64,000 nt of DNA from Planctomycetota bacterium (lineage in GTDB: Bacteria > Planctomycetota > UBA11346). Location of the stretch: assembly GCA_016745075.1 (NCBI GenBank), contig JADGDD010000004.1, positions 186,001-250,000 on the forward strand, given 5' to 3'. The translations under genes and the position numbers were made by a program. Below are positions 17,771-26,734 of the stretch, one piece after another (position 1 is the stretch's first letter; every line of letters begins with the position of its first letter). Below the pieces are notes generated by a model, which saw only the letters and a program-made list of their open reading frames with translations, made no database searches and was not told where the DNA came from.

Positions 17771-17833
17771 TGGAGTAACTTGGGAGTAACTGTTACAGCC
17801 ATTCCTAAATGGAGCGGTTCTTATCGGTTCTGA
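17771..17833 (+). repeat. Left-end arm-type repeats of the element
   Basis: Two tandem 11-bp-spaced copies of a GGAGTAACT motif (17771-17781 TGGAGTAACTT, then TGGGAGTAACTG to 17792), followed by CGGTTCTTATCGGTTCTGA at 17815-17833. The same pair and the same 19-mer (17 of 19 identical) recur near the right end at 46110-46196 in the same order and orientation. They look like integrase arm-binding sites. Confidence 0.55.
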
Positions 17834-17933
17834 CTTCAATCTAAGCCTCTGAAAAGATGGACTGCTATATTTCGCCTGACAGGCTTCCTAGAAGCGGAGA
17901 GACAACGTTTATCAATAAAGCGCTGCCCCTCAT

Positions 17934-18278
17934 TTAATTATGTCTATCTCTTTCCGATGGGTTTCTTGGGCAGCCCATGCTCTTCCACTTCATAACATCT
18001 TCTATTTTGATTTCCCAACGTGACTTGCCACCTGTTCTTATCAATTTACCCGGCAACTCATTTGATCGCAAGGCTTCAATAGCTCTTTTTTTAGCTACAT
18101 GTGCCATTAAAGCTGCCTTTGTCGCTGTGCAGATCGCCGTTTCCGAGAAAAGGTTTTTATGGCAAGCATCCACAGCGCGCTCTATAGCTTGGTCAAGCAT
18201 CTCAGTTATTTGTTTATTGTTTAATACGAATAGCTCGACTGCACCTTCGTTATCATTCCCTATCTTAAGTGATTTCAT
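17934..18278 (-). CDS. Excisionase-like small DNA-binding protein candidate
   Basis: 114 residues. The C-terminal part (about 75-100) reads LRSNELPGKLIRTGGKSRWE followed by IEDVMKWKSMG, resembling the small winged-helix excisionase or AlpA-type proteins where a GK-x-RW segment precedes the recognition strand. The N-terminal part is acidic and helical. Its position just inside the left end of an integrated element supports an Xis-type role in directing excision. The ribosome-binding site is weak (AAGG). An opposite-strand ORF over the same bases is treated as a shadow. Confidence 0.45.
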   Translation of the reverse strand: MKSLKIGNDNEGAVELFVLNNKQITEMLDQAIERAVDACHKNLFSETAICTATKAALMAHVAKKRAIEALRSNELPGKLIRTGGKSRWEIKIEDVMKWKSMGCPRNPSERDRHN

Positions 18279-18696
18279 TTCATAGACCTTGTATTACACA
18301 AACTGCGGAACACCGCAGTGTATTAATACACATTTTGGAGGATCTATTTGGCTTGCGTGCGCGGAATGAATGTGGCTTTATTTAGTGGCTTTATTTTGGG
18401 TCTATTGCCAGAGGTGCCGATATATGCCTGTATTCCTAGGTTTCGCCTTGCCAGCACTAACAAAGTGCCATGTTGCCTATGTGCGTGGGGTTAAATTCCG
18501 GGGTCACGTTTACACGCTCACCGAACAAAGTGAGTATAAAGTCGTTATTCGCACTGTCTATAAAAATCTCGCACAGGGCGCAACAATTTAGGTCTAAATA
18601 GTTCTTAAGATTCTTCCTGCACAAGAAGGTCTAAACGTTTCTGTCTCCGATCGGTCGAACAGAGATGCGTTTCGGTTTATAGGCTGCATATAATGA
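18279..18696. other. Gene-poor segment between excisionase-like gene and kinase gene
   Basis: No convincing gene. A 73-codon plus-strand frame (18370-18591) lacks a ribosome-binding site and family pattern. The stretch TTAAATTCCGGGGTCACGTT at 18491-18510 resembles, from memory, repeats that accompany IS200-like REP-associated transposase genes in many genomes, so this may be a transposon scar marking the left edge of the metal-resistance cargo. Confidence 0.3.
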
Positions 18697-20958
18697 TTAA
18701 TTATTCGGGGGATGCTTATGCTCTTTACGGGTATTTACTAGTGGTCTTAATTGGGGTGCTGACTGTGGAATAGGAATACCGCTATCCTGAATGGCGATAC
18801 AGGACAATTCCATGGGGTGTCCATGCTGATGCTTGAGGTGGTAGTGAATATGGGCCGCGATATGTGGATCGCTAAAAATACCTTGTACCTTATCGTGTTC
18901 ACCATGACCAGTAAAGAGAGCGGCTTGAAGTATAATGGCTTCGCTGTTGTTTGGGTTGGCTTGGCGCGCTCGTTCGATCCACTGCAAGCCATCGCCGTAA
19001 TTCTTATCAAGTAGGCTTGCGTAGGCCAAAAGTAGCGTCGGCCAGAAGCAGGATGGCGCGTTGCCGTGGGCGATCAGGGCATGTTGTTTGAGTGGGCGTG
19101 TTTCTTGGTTGTACAGGGCCATACGGGCGAGAAAGACGTTGGGCCAGTAGGCGTTAGGTGTGTGTTCTAATCGTTTTTGCGCTTCATTAATCAATTTATC
19201 GTCTGGAGAAACGATTGAGAGTAGCATGTCTACATAGGCCGGTGTTTCTGTCAGTAGTGGCAGCTGCGTCGCCAACTCGTGATCAACCAACTCGGGCTCG
19301 TGAGCGCCAAGTCGTGCTGAGGTCAAAAGCCGCAACAAAGCTGACCCGGCAACATCGCCTGTCGTCAACCGGACAAGTGTGTCGTGCAAAAGCGTGCCTT
19401 TCTCCGTTTGGTTGTGCTGGAAGCGTTCCTCCAAGCGGGCCGAGACGTAAGCGTAGCAAAGGTTCAGTAAGACAGCATCACGAAGATGGTGCTGCATGGT
19501 TGCTTCAATGAAGAGCTGTTGGGTTTCTCGGTTGAGCGGTGGTAACCCGATTTCCTCCAAAGTTTTCAGGCGATCTTGGATCTCTCCTGACCATCGGCCA
19601 CCATGACGATAACGTAGGGCCATGCCTTCCATTGCGGCGTCATGCTTAGCGTTCTCATATTGTTCGGTAAGCAGTGTGCTCGCAGCGTCAAAACGTTCGT
19701 ACGCTGATTGAAGAGCCGGGTCATTCGGGTGTCCATCAAGCCACTGTCTGGTGTGCTTAAGCGCAAGGTGTACAGCCGCTTCATCATGCAAGGCAACCGT
19801 TTCAACCATGTGAACAAGGTCACGATGAATGCCATCGAGAACCTGTTGTTGATGACGCCATTGCACAGCAACGAGCACCGAGACAAAGAGCACAAGACCG
19901 AGCGTGCTCAAACTGAGGCGTGGGTGTTTGCGCATGGCAAGCCACAGGCGCTGATGCCAAGCGAGGGTGTCCGAGGCAATAACGCCGTAATCCAGCCAGT
20001 GTCGCAAATCATCAATGACGGCTTGTGCGGTAGCGGGGCGCTGCTGTGGGTTGTCATTGAGGCAGGCACTTACCAGTGCGCCGAGGCGTTTAGGGATATG
20101 TTGCATGGCATTCGGGTCTGCGGTCTGCGGAGGTGCACCGCTGAAACAATGTACTATCAGTCCACCGAGTGCCCACACGTCCATGCGTGGATCTGGTGCC
20201 GCTCCATCTGCCTGCTCCGGAGCCATCCAAGCAGGCGTTCCCAGCGCGGCCTGCTCATGAGTATCGCCAATAGTTCCAGCTATACCCCAATCTACCAGCG
20301 TAACAGCGCCATACGCACCTATAAGAACATTGTCTGGCTTGAGGTCGCGATGGACAATGCCCTTACTGTGCGCAAAGGCCAGCGCTTCAGCACAGCGAAT
20401 AATTATGGTGATACGCTGAGCGGTCGATGGTTGTTCCTGAGTAAGATACGCACCCAAGGGGCGGCCATCCAAACGCTTCATAGTGTAGGCTGAGCGGCCA
20501 CCATGGTCATGCCCAGCATCATAGATGGGTGTGATCCCGGGATGGTCAAGCCGGGCAAGGATAGCGATTTCTCGCTCGAACAGAGCTTTTCGGGTCAGGT
20601 AGTGATCGGGGCTTTCATCTTGAGCACGGGGACGGCAGATTTTGAGAGCAGCATCACGATCGAGCAGATGGTCATGCACCGTGTTGACCACACCCATACC
20701 GCCGGTTCCAAGGGTATCGCCCACACGGTAACGGCTACGTTCAGAAGCAGACTGGAAAGCGGCCTTGTGCTGAGGTGTGGAGAAGGTCTGTGCGCCGTGT
20801 TCGCTCATGAGTAGAGTCGCATCGTAAGCAGCGATTAGGCGTTCTTGCTCAGCTTCCGGCAAAGCGGCAAACCAAACATCGACTCGCGCAAAAGCATCTG
20901 GGTCAAGGGTGCCCTGCCAATAGGCGGCCAGCATCTGTGCATCGGGCTCAACCGGCAT
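18697..20958 (-). CDS. Membrane Ser/Thr protein kinase (PknB-type), ECF partner
   Basis: 753 residues from the ATG at 20958, which overlaps the sigma gene by 11 bases; an upstream frame to 21042 lies inside that gene. The N-terminal 70 residues resemble a zinc-less anti-sigma-like helical segment. The kinase domain spans about 77-320: GTGGMGVV loop, AALKIC lysine, HRDLKPDN catalytic loop (about 203-210), DWG in place of DFG (about 223), MAPE. One membrane helix follows at about 349-366, and the C-terminal 380 residues are helical and TPR-like. Overlapping ECF-kinase pairs are typical of Planctomycetota, where the kinase is thought to control the sigma factor by phosphorylation. Here the pair sits beside metal-efflux genes, suggesting control of them. 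Confidence 0.85.
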   Translation of the reverse strand: MPVEPDAQMLAAYWQGTLDPDAFARVDVWFAALPEAEQERLIAAYDATLLMSEHGAQTFSTPQHKAAFQSASERSRYRVGDTLGTGGMGVVNTVHDHLLDRDAALKICRPRAQDESPDHYLTRKALFEREIAILARLDHPGITPIYDAGHDHGGRSAYTMKRLDGRPLGAYLTQEQPSTAQRITIIIRCAEALAFAHSKGIVHRDLKPDNVLIGAYGAVTLVDWGIAGTIGDTHEQAALGTPAWMAPEQADGAAPDPRMDVWALGGLIVHCFSGAPPQTADPNAMQHIPKRLGALVSACLNDNPQQRPATAQAVIDDLRHWLDYGVIASDTLAWHQRLWLAMRKHPRLSLSTLGLVLFVSVLVAVQWRHQQQVLDGIHRDLVHMVETVALHDEAAVHLALKHTRQWLDGHPNDPALQSAYERFDAASTLLTEQYENAKHDAAMEGMALRYRHGGRWSGEIQDRLKTLEEIGLPPLNRETQQLFIEATMQHHLRDAVLLNLCYAYVSARLEERFQHNQTEKGTLLHDTLVRLTTGDVAGSALLRLLTSARLGAHEPELVDHELATQLPLLTETPAYVDMLLSIVSPDDKLINEAQKRLEHTPNAYWPNVFLARMALYNQETRPLKQHALIAHGNAPSCFWPTLLLAYASLLDKNYGDGLQWIERARQANPNNSEAIILQAALFTGHGEHDKVQGIFSDPHIAAHIHYHLKHQHGHPMELSCIAIQDSGIPIPQSAPQLRPLVNTRKEHKHPPNN

Positions 20959-21643
20959 GGTGTGACTCCCGAGCAAGTGCCCGCAATAAAATGTGATGGG
21001 CATCACGTTTACTTGCCTGCTCGTCCAGTTCCCCAGCGGCAATTAAATGATCACGAATTGCGGTAACCAAGCACTGCTTGGCATGGGCAAGTCGTCGTGC
21101 GCAGGTTGCTCTGCTCAGGCCAAAACGAGTAGCCAACTCACGCACGCCACAGCCCTCATTAAGGTTGGTCGAAAGTAAATCCGCCGCAGGGGCTTCAATA
21201 ATACCACTCGCTTCCCAGCCGCGACAATCTTCCAAGGCCATCTCGCATATACCGATGGCCCAAGCGGTATCTATGGCCTCATCTTCGGTATCTTGAGCCG
21301 GTACATCGAGTATGGGATCATCAATCGCTATCTCTCGCGCTTGCAAACGACGCCGAGCATTGCGGGCGTGATTGTAGACAACACGCATAAGATAGTAACG
21401 AAAAGGGCGACCCGGATCACGAGCAGCTTTAGCCAGTACTTCAGGCCGTTCCATCAGGGCGAGCAGCACCTCTTGCAAGAGATCATCAACGCCATCTCTG
21501 TTCTCGATAGGGAACTTCATGCGCAAGTAAGCGCGCACAGCAGGCACATAGCGCTCAATCAGAACGCCAGCATGACTCACCGTCTGGTCCAAGCGCTGAA
21601 CGAGGCTCCACCGCGTTGCAGGAAAGAGATCTGTCGAGAACAT
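20948..21643 (-). CDS. ECF-type RNA polymerase sigma factor
   Basis: 231 residues from the ATG at 21643 (GAGAGTGG upstream); the frame extends to 21745 but the family's usual start (TRWSLV within the first 15 residues) supports this site. Region 2 is clear: VDDLLQEVLLALMERPEVL and FRYYLMRVVYNHARNARRR. Region 4 is GVRELATRFGLSRATCARRLAHAKQCL. It pairs with the overlapping kinase gene downstream. Region 4 is followed by an extra C-terminal tail of about 30 residues. Confidence 0.88.
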   Translation of the reverse strand: MFSTDLFPATRWSLVQRLDQTVSHAGVLIERYVPAVRAYLRMKFPIENRDGVDDLLQEVLLALMERPEVLAKAARDPGRPFRYYLMRVVYNHARNARRRLQAREIAIDDPILDVPAQDTEDEAIDTAWAIGICEMALEDCRGWEASGIIEAPAADLLSTNLNEGCGVRELATRFGLSRATCARRLAHAKQCLVTAIRDHLIAAGELDEQASKRDAHHILLRALARESHHAG

Positions 21644-21766
21644 GCCACCACTCTCTTCATGAAGACTGATCATACAAGGAAAGGTACTTGGCAAAAACAT
21701 TGAGACACAGGCCGCCACGCCAACAGTAATAGGGTGAGTACACAACCAACAACGAAAGGACTCACC

Positions 21767-22144
21767 ATGAAAAACCTCCTGAGCACCATCTTACTGACTG
21801 CCACTTGTGCTGGAGTCAGCCTTCAATCAGCAGAAAGCGAAACGCTTGATCCGAAAGAGATCATCACCTTTCAGCCCTATCCCTTAGAGACCTGTATCGT
21901 CTCCGATGAGCGTTTCGACACCGAGGATATGTCGGGAGCCGTCCTCAGTTTTGTTCATCAGGGACAGGAAATCACCATCTGCTGCAAGCCCTGTATAAAG
22001 AAATTTGCTAAGCGTCCACAGCATTACATGGAGAAGTTAGAAGCAGCAGTTGCGGCGGTTCAGGAAGAAGCTCAGAGCGAAACAGAAAGCGCAGCCGAAG
22101 AAGGCAATAGTAAAGTCCATGACCACAGCGGCCACAAGCACTGA
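21767..22144 (+). CDS. Periplasmic metal-binding protein, Cys- and His-rich
   Basis: 125 residues from the ATG at 21767, which has a GAAAGGA site; an upstream start at 21734 is less likely. Signal peptide about 1-22. The mature part has a YHS/TRASH-like pattern: YPLETCIVSDERF, then ITICCKPCIKKFAKRP, with four cysteines able to bind a metal, and a His-rich tail (VHDHSGHKH). It precedes a TolC-family gene by 67 bases on the same strand and is divergent from the sigma factor gene, so it may be a target of that factor. Probable role: periplasmic metal capture for the efflux system. Confidence 0.7.
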   Translation: MKNLLSTILLTATCAGVSLQSAESETLDPKEIITFQPYPLETCIVSDERFDTEDMSGAVLSFVHQGQEITICCKPCIKKFAKRPQHYMEKLEAAVAAVQEEAQSETESAAEEGNSKVHDHSGHKH

Positions 22145-22211
22145 ATGTAAATGAACCCGCACCGGGTTCCGATCAACGAACCTGATGCCAAACCCAGAAC
22201 GGACCGATGTT

Positions 22212-23591
22212 ATGAATACAAGCCCGACCATACTGAGCTTCAGCTTGCTTGCTGTCATGGCTAGCAGCTGCACACCGGTCTGGGAACGCCAAGCCCGGCA
22301 CCTGCGCCAAGAGGTGCATAATCGGCCTCTCGTCATACAGGCTCACACAACGAGATGGTCCGATGCTGCATCTCAAACTCTACCAGATTTGGTAGACATC
22401 CGTTCACTGGACGAATTGCTTACATGGGGTATTGAACGCCATCCGGCTATGCAGGCACGGCTTGCTACCGTACGCCGAGCGAGCGCACGAACCGACGCGG
22501 CGGGAGCCTTGCCGTCACCGCGCATTGGTCTGACCCCACTCGGTGAGATGGCCCAAACCGCCAGCGGCGAGGTTACTCTTATGGCCAGCATTAGTCAGCA
22601 TATTCCAGCTCCCGGCAGCCTCAGCGCCCAAGTCGCCAGCAATGCCGCCGAAGTACGATCTGCTGAGGCACATGCTCAACAAGAAGCAGCAACAATCGCA
22701 TACCGTATTCGCCGAGCATGGTGGCAGAAAAGCTATGCCGAGGCTGGTAGCACTATCACCAACGAACAGCTTGCCCTGCTTCAGCAAGTGCGCGATGCAA
22801 TGCTTGCTCGTGTACAAGCTGGAACGGGAAAGCAGAGCGACATTCTGCGCATTGGTATCGAAATTGAACGGGTGAAAACCATGCAGCATTCTTGGCAAGA
22901 GCGATTACATAATGCTTTAGCCGAGTTACGGACAGCTCTTTCCATTACTGCTGAAACACCGCTGCCCGCATTGCTGAACACAGGAGCGACACAGTACAAA
23001 GTAGGACAACTTGTAGCTCTCGCCCGTATCCATCGCGGTGATGTCCTGCGCAATCAAGCCCACCGTCAGAAAGCTGAGGCGCTGGCTGCTGCTGCCGCCG
23101 CTCGCCGCCGCCCGGATTTCACCACCAGTCTCTCGTACAACATGGTTGATGATGAGAATCTGATGGGACCGACCAGTGGCGATGACCAATGGTGGTTTGG
23201 CGTATCCATGAGCGTGCCCCTCTGGTTTGGCTCTTACGCTGCCAGCGACCGCGAAGCCGCCGCTGCTAAACAAGAAGCCCGGTTCGAAGCCGAAGCCATC
23301 GACAACCGTATCCAGCGCGATATCGCCACCGCCATGAGCACCTGGCACAGTACGCGCGCCCAAATTGCTCTCTACGATGATGGCTTACTCGCCCAAGCTC
23401 AAGCCGCTTTCGATGCCGAAAACAGCCACTACAGTAACGGCAGCAGCAGCTATACCGATGTCATTGCAACGTGGAAGCAGGTCTTGTCTCTGCATCTGAG
23501 CTACCATGCCCTCAAGCGTGATGTCGGTCTGGCCGAAGCCGACCTCCTCCACGCCGCTGGTGTTATCTTAGTCGCACAGCTCGTGGACTGA
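22212..23591 (+). CDS. TolC-family outer-membrane efflux lipoprotein
   Basis: 459 residues from the ATG at 22212, giving a lipoprotein signal ending AVMASSC. The long helical TolC repeats are evident: LDELLTWGIERHPAMQARLATVR, a mid-protein alanine- and glutamine-rich coiled region and the second repeat LVALARIHRGDVLRNQAHRQ. Members form the outer-membrane channel of RND efflux. Its stop overlaps the converging CzcA-type gene by 24 bases. It probably serves the rightward CusBA-type system or the ArsR-controlled one; two TolC genes are present for two RND pumps. Confidence 0.85.
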   Translation: MNTSPTILSFSLLAVMASSCTPVWERQARHLRQEVHNRPLVIQAHTTRWSDAASQTLPDLVDIRSLDELLTWGIERHPAMQARLATVRRASARTDAAGALPSPRIGLTPLGEMAQTASGEVTLMASISQHIPAPGSLSAQVASNAAEVRSAEAHAQQEAATIAYRIRRAWWQKSYAEAGSTITNEQLALLQQVRDAMLARVQAGTGKQSDILRIGIEIERVKTMQHSWQERLHNALAELRTALSITAETPLPALLNTGATQYKVGQLVALARIHRGDVLRNQAHRQKAEALAAAAAARRRPDFTTSLSYNMVDDENLMGPTSGDDQWWFGVSMSVPLWFGSYAASDREAAAAKQEARFEAEAIDNRIQRDIATAMSTWHSTRAQIALYDDGLLAQAQAAFDAENSHYSNGSSSYTDVIATWKQVLSLHLSYHALKRDVGLAEADLLHAAGVILVAQLVD

Positions 23592-26500
23592 AGAACTCTC
23601 AGGTCGTGAGAACATGTGGTACAGAACTGGCAACACAAACAAGGTCAGGGCTGTTGAACTGATGACACCACCGATGACCACTGTCGCGAGGGGGCGCTGT
23701 ACCTCGGCACCAACTCCGACTGAGATTGCCATGGGAATAAAGCCGACGGCGTCGGTGATGGCCGTTGCCAAAACGGGGCGCAAGCGTTCACCACCAGCGC
23801 GTGTGATAGCGTCAGGAAGCGCGAGTCCGTCGCTGCGATTACGCCGGATAGCGCCGACAAGTATTTGACCATTCAGCACGGCAATACCGGCGAGTGCGAT
23901 AAAGCCAACCGCAGCGCTTACGCTGAAAGGTATGCCCCGTAGATAGAGCGCTGCCACGCCGCCGACAAAGGCAAATGGGATGCCGGTGGCTATTAAAGAT
24001 ACATCTCGTATACTGCGCAGGCTGAGGTACAGGAGAGTCAAGACCAGAAACAACGCAATTGGTACAACAATTGCCAGACGTGTTTGGGCACGTTCCAAGT
24101 TTTCAAATTGGCCGCCCCAAGCGACGACGTAGCCGTCAGGCAGATCAACCTCTTCGGCTATGCGGCGTTTTGCTTCCTCAACGAAGGAAGCGACGTCTCT
24201 GCCATCAACGTTGCATTGCACGCGTATCAGACGACGTCCCCATTCACGATTGATGGTGGAGACACCTTCGACTTCTTTGACATCGGCAAGTTGACGTAGG
24301 GGCACCAAGGCACCATCAGCTCCTAAGACGAGCATATCTTGTAAAGCGGCAGGGTCTGAGCGAAAGTCCTCGGGCAAGCGCAGGACAAGTGGGAAATTCC
24401 GCTGACCTTCGTACACGCGCCCTACATGAATTCCACCAATGCCTTCTACCACTTGCAGGGCTGAATCGGCTGGCACGCCGTAGCGCGCCAGTGCTTGTCG
24501 ATCAACTTGGATATCCAGAACAGGTTGGCCAGTCAACTGGTCAACAGAGATGTCACTTTGGCCGGGAATATCGACCAGTACACGTTGAACCCTGTCGGCA
24601 ACGTCCACCAAAGTATCAAAGTCATCGCCATAGATTTTAACGCCGAGGTCAGAGCGAATACCAGACTCCATTTCATTCAGGCGCATTTCAATGGGCTGGG
24701 TAATAGTCATATTCAATCCGGGGAGGTCAGATACCTCTTCTTGAATTTTTGCGGCAAGATCTTCCTGCGTAGAAGCTACACGCCATTGCTCACGCGGGTG
24801 AAGAGCAATAAAGATGTCGGTGAGTTCCGTTCCCATTGGATCGGTGGCCACTTCGGCAGTACCAATCCGGCTCCAAACCGAACGGATTTCATCAGGGAAT
24901 GCATCCAAGAGGAGTTGCTCAATACGGCTGTTGTAATCAGTAGAAGTATCAATGGCGGTGCCGGCAAGGCGAATAGTATTAAGTACCAACGCGCCTTCTT
25001 TGAGTCGTGGCAAGAATTCACCACCCATTCGCGTCGCGAGCCATCCGGAGCCAATCAGGAGCACGGTAACGGTGAACAGTAGTGCCCAGCGCAGGCGCAG
25101 AGCGACTCGCAAACAGGCTTGGTAAGCACCTACAAGCAGGGAGGCGACTCGCCCGTCTCCGTGTTGAGGATCACGGGGAAGCAACCAATAACCGAGTACA
25201 GGTGAGAGTGTAAGCGCCAAAACGAGCGCCCCTGCCAATGCCAGTATAAAGGTTGCCGCCATGGGGCGGAACATTTTGCCTTCCGTGCCTTCAAGAGTGA
25301 GAATGGGCAAGAAGACGATGAGGATAATACCCATTCCAAACGCAATAGGGCGAGCGACTTCTTTAGCGGAATCAAGGATGGCCTCTAGGCGCTCGCTCGC
25401 TGTTAATTTTCGTCCAAGCTGTTCGCGTCGTCTGGCAAGGTTTCTGAGGTTCGCCTCGGTCATCACCACCGATCCATCAACGATGATGCCAAAATCGATA
25501 GCGCCCAAGCTGAGCAGGCTCGCAGCAATCGCGAACCAGTGCATACCCAGCAGCGCAAAAAGCATGGCCATGGGGATCATAACGGCGACCAGCAAGCCAG
25601 CCCGGAGATTACCAAGTAAGAGGAAGAGAACGACAGCAACAAGAATACCGCCAGCAAGTAGGTTATGTGTGACCGTTCCCATAACTTGGTCTGTCAGTTC
25701 GGTGCGGTCATAAAGGACTGAAACAGATATGTCATCAGGCAGTGACTTTTTGATGCCGCTCAAGCGGACTTTTAATTCGTGCGTAACAACGGCAGGGTTT
25801 TCTCCCATGAGTGTAAAAGCCAAGCCCAAGACGGCCTCACCTTTGCCCTGAGCGGTAACGGCACCCCGCCGTATTTCATGACCGATAGCAACGCGTTCGG
25901 CCACATCCCGTATGTAAACGGGTTGTCCATCATGGGTGTTGACGACAATGGCCTCGATGTCTTGAATGGTGCCCACACGTCCAGCTCCGCGAACCAAATG
26001 AGCCATGCCGTTGTTGGTGATGACCCCACCACCGACATTGCGATTATTGCGCTCTAACGCTTCAATAACGTCATCAATGGTCAGTCCGTACTCCATCATT
26101 CGTTGCGGCGACGCAATGACGTGAAATTGTTTTTCTTTGCCGCCCCAGCTATTGACCTCTGCAACACCTGGAACCTGACGCAATTCTGGTTTAATGATCC
26201 AGTCATGGATGGTCCGTAATTCTTCAATACTTCGATCAGGATTGGTGCTACTGACGAGATAATGGAACACTTCACCAAGACCAGTAGCGATAGGCCCGAG
26301 CTCTGGTGACTCAATGCCCTCGGGCAAGGCAACGGTCGCAAGCCGCTCGGCTATAAATTGCCGTGCATCAGTAATGGCGGTATTGTCGGAAAATGTGGCG
26401 ACGACTTGGGAAAGACCGAACTTCGATACGGATCTCACATTTTCTAGGCCGGGCAATCCACCCAGCGACCACTCGATTGGCAGCGTCAATTGTTGTTCAA

Positions 26501-26681
26501 TTTCTTCTGGACTTAATGCAGGCGCAACGGTGTTTACTTGAACCTGTACGGGTGTTGTATCCGGAAAGGCATCAATGGGTAAGCGCATGAAAGCCATAAG
26601 GCCAGCACCAATCAGAACAAGGCTGGCAAGCACTATCAGGAAACGGTTGTTGAGACTACGACGGACGAGGGTTTCCAGCAT
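23568..26681 (-). CDS. HME-RND heavy-metal efflux permease, CzcA-type
   Basis: 1037 residues, the usual RND length, with the N-terminal helix and LPIDAFPDTTPVQVQV. The charged fourth-helix motif IDFGIIVDGSVVM carries two aspartates spaced as in CzcA, which points to divalent cations (Co, Zn, Cd, Ni) rather than Cu/Ag. Other family marks are GGEFLPRLKEGALVLNT, and VGFIALAGIAVLNGQILV. It is the last gene of the leftward operon ArsR, Cys-rich protein, TolC, adaptor, permease. The ribosome-binding site is AAGGAAC. Confidence 0.92.
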   Translation of the reverse strand: MLETLVRRSLNNRFLIVLASLVLIGAGLMAFMRLPIDAFPDTTPVQVQVNTVAPALSPEEIEQQLTLPIEWSLGGLPGLENVRSVSKFGLSQVVATFSDNTAITDARQFIAERLATVALPEGIESPELGPIATGLGEVFHYLVSSTNPDRSIEELRTIHDWIIKPELRQVPGVAEVNSWGGKEKQFHVIASPQRMMEYGLTIDDVIEALERNNRNVGGGVITNNGMAHLVRGAGRVGTIQDIEAIVVNTHDGQPVYIRDVAERVAIGHEIRRGAVTAQGKGEAVLGLAFTLMGENPAVVTHELKVRLSGIKKSLPDDISVSVLYDRTELTDQVMGTVTHNLLAGGILVAVVLFLLLGNLRAGLLVAVMIPMAMLFALLGMHWFAIAASLLSLGAIDFGIIVDGSVVMTEANLRNLARRREQLGRKLTASERLEAILDSAKEVARPIAFGMGIILIVFLPILTLEGTEGKMFRPMAATFILALAGALVLALTLSPVLGYWLLPRDPQHGDGRVASLLVGAYQACLRVALRLRWALLFTVTVLLIGSGWLATRMGGEFLPRLKEGALVLNTIRLAGTAIDTSTDYNSRIEQLLLDAFPDEIRSVWSRIGTAEVATDPMGTELTDIFIALHPREQWRVASTQEDLAAKIQEEVSDLPGLNMTITQPIEMRLNEMESGIRSDLGVKIYGDDFDTLVDVADRVQRVLVDIPGQSDISVDQLTGQPVLDIQVDRQALARYGVPADSALQVVEGIGGIHVGRVYEGQRNFPLVLRLPEDFRSDPAALQDMLVLGADGALVPLRQLADVKEVEGVSTINREWGRRLIRVQCNVDGRDVASFVEEAKRRIAEEVDLPDGYVVAWGGQFENLERAQTRLAIVVPIALFLVLTLLYLSLRSIRDVSLIATGIPFAFVGGVAALYLRGIPFSVSAAVGFIALAGIAVLNGQILVGAIRRNRSDGLALPDAITRAGGERLRPVLATAITDAVGFIPMAISVGVGAEVQRPLATVVIGGVISSTALTLFVLPVLYHMFSRPESSSVHELCD

Positions 26682-26734
26682 GGTAGAGTTCCTTCACTAA
26701 AACACTAAAATGTATCGATAAATACGGCGACTAT

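Noticed and set aside
18370..18591. 73-codon ORF that might hold the missing end of the C39-like peptidase (GHVYTL segment)
   Set aside because: The resemblance is short, the expected aspartate motif is absent, there is no ribosome-binding site, and it lies beyond a tRNA fragment and an excisionase-like gene.
19708..20493. 261-codon plus-strand ORF inside the kinase gene
   Set aside because: It is antisense to a kinase frame with all catalytic motifs and has no recognisable protein pattern.
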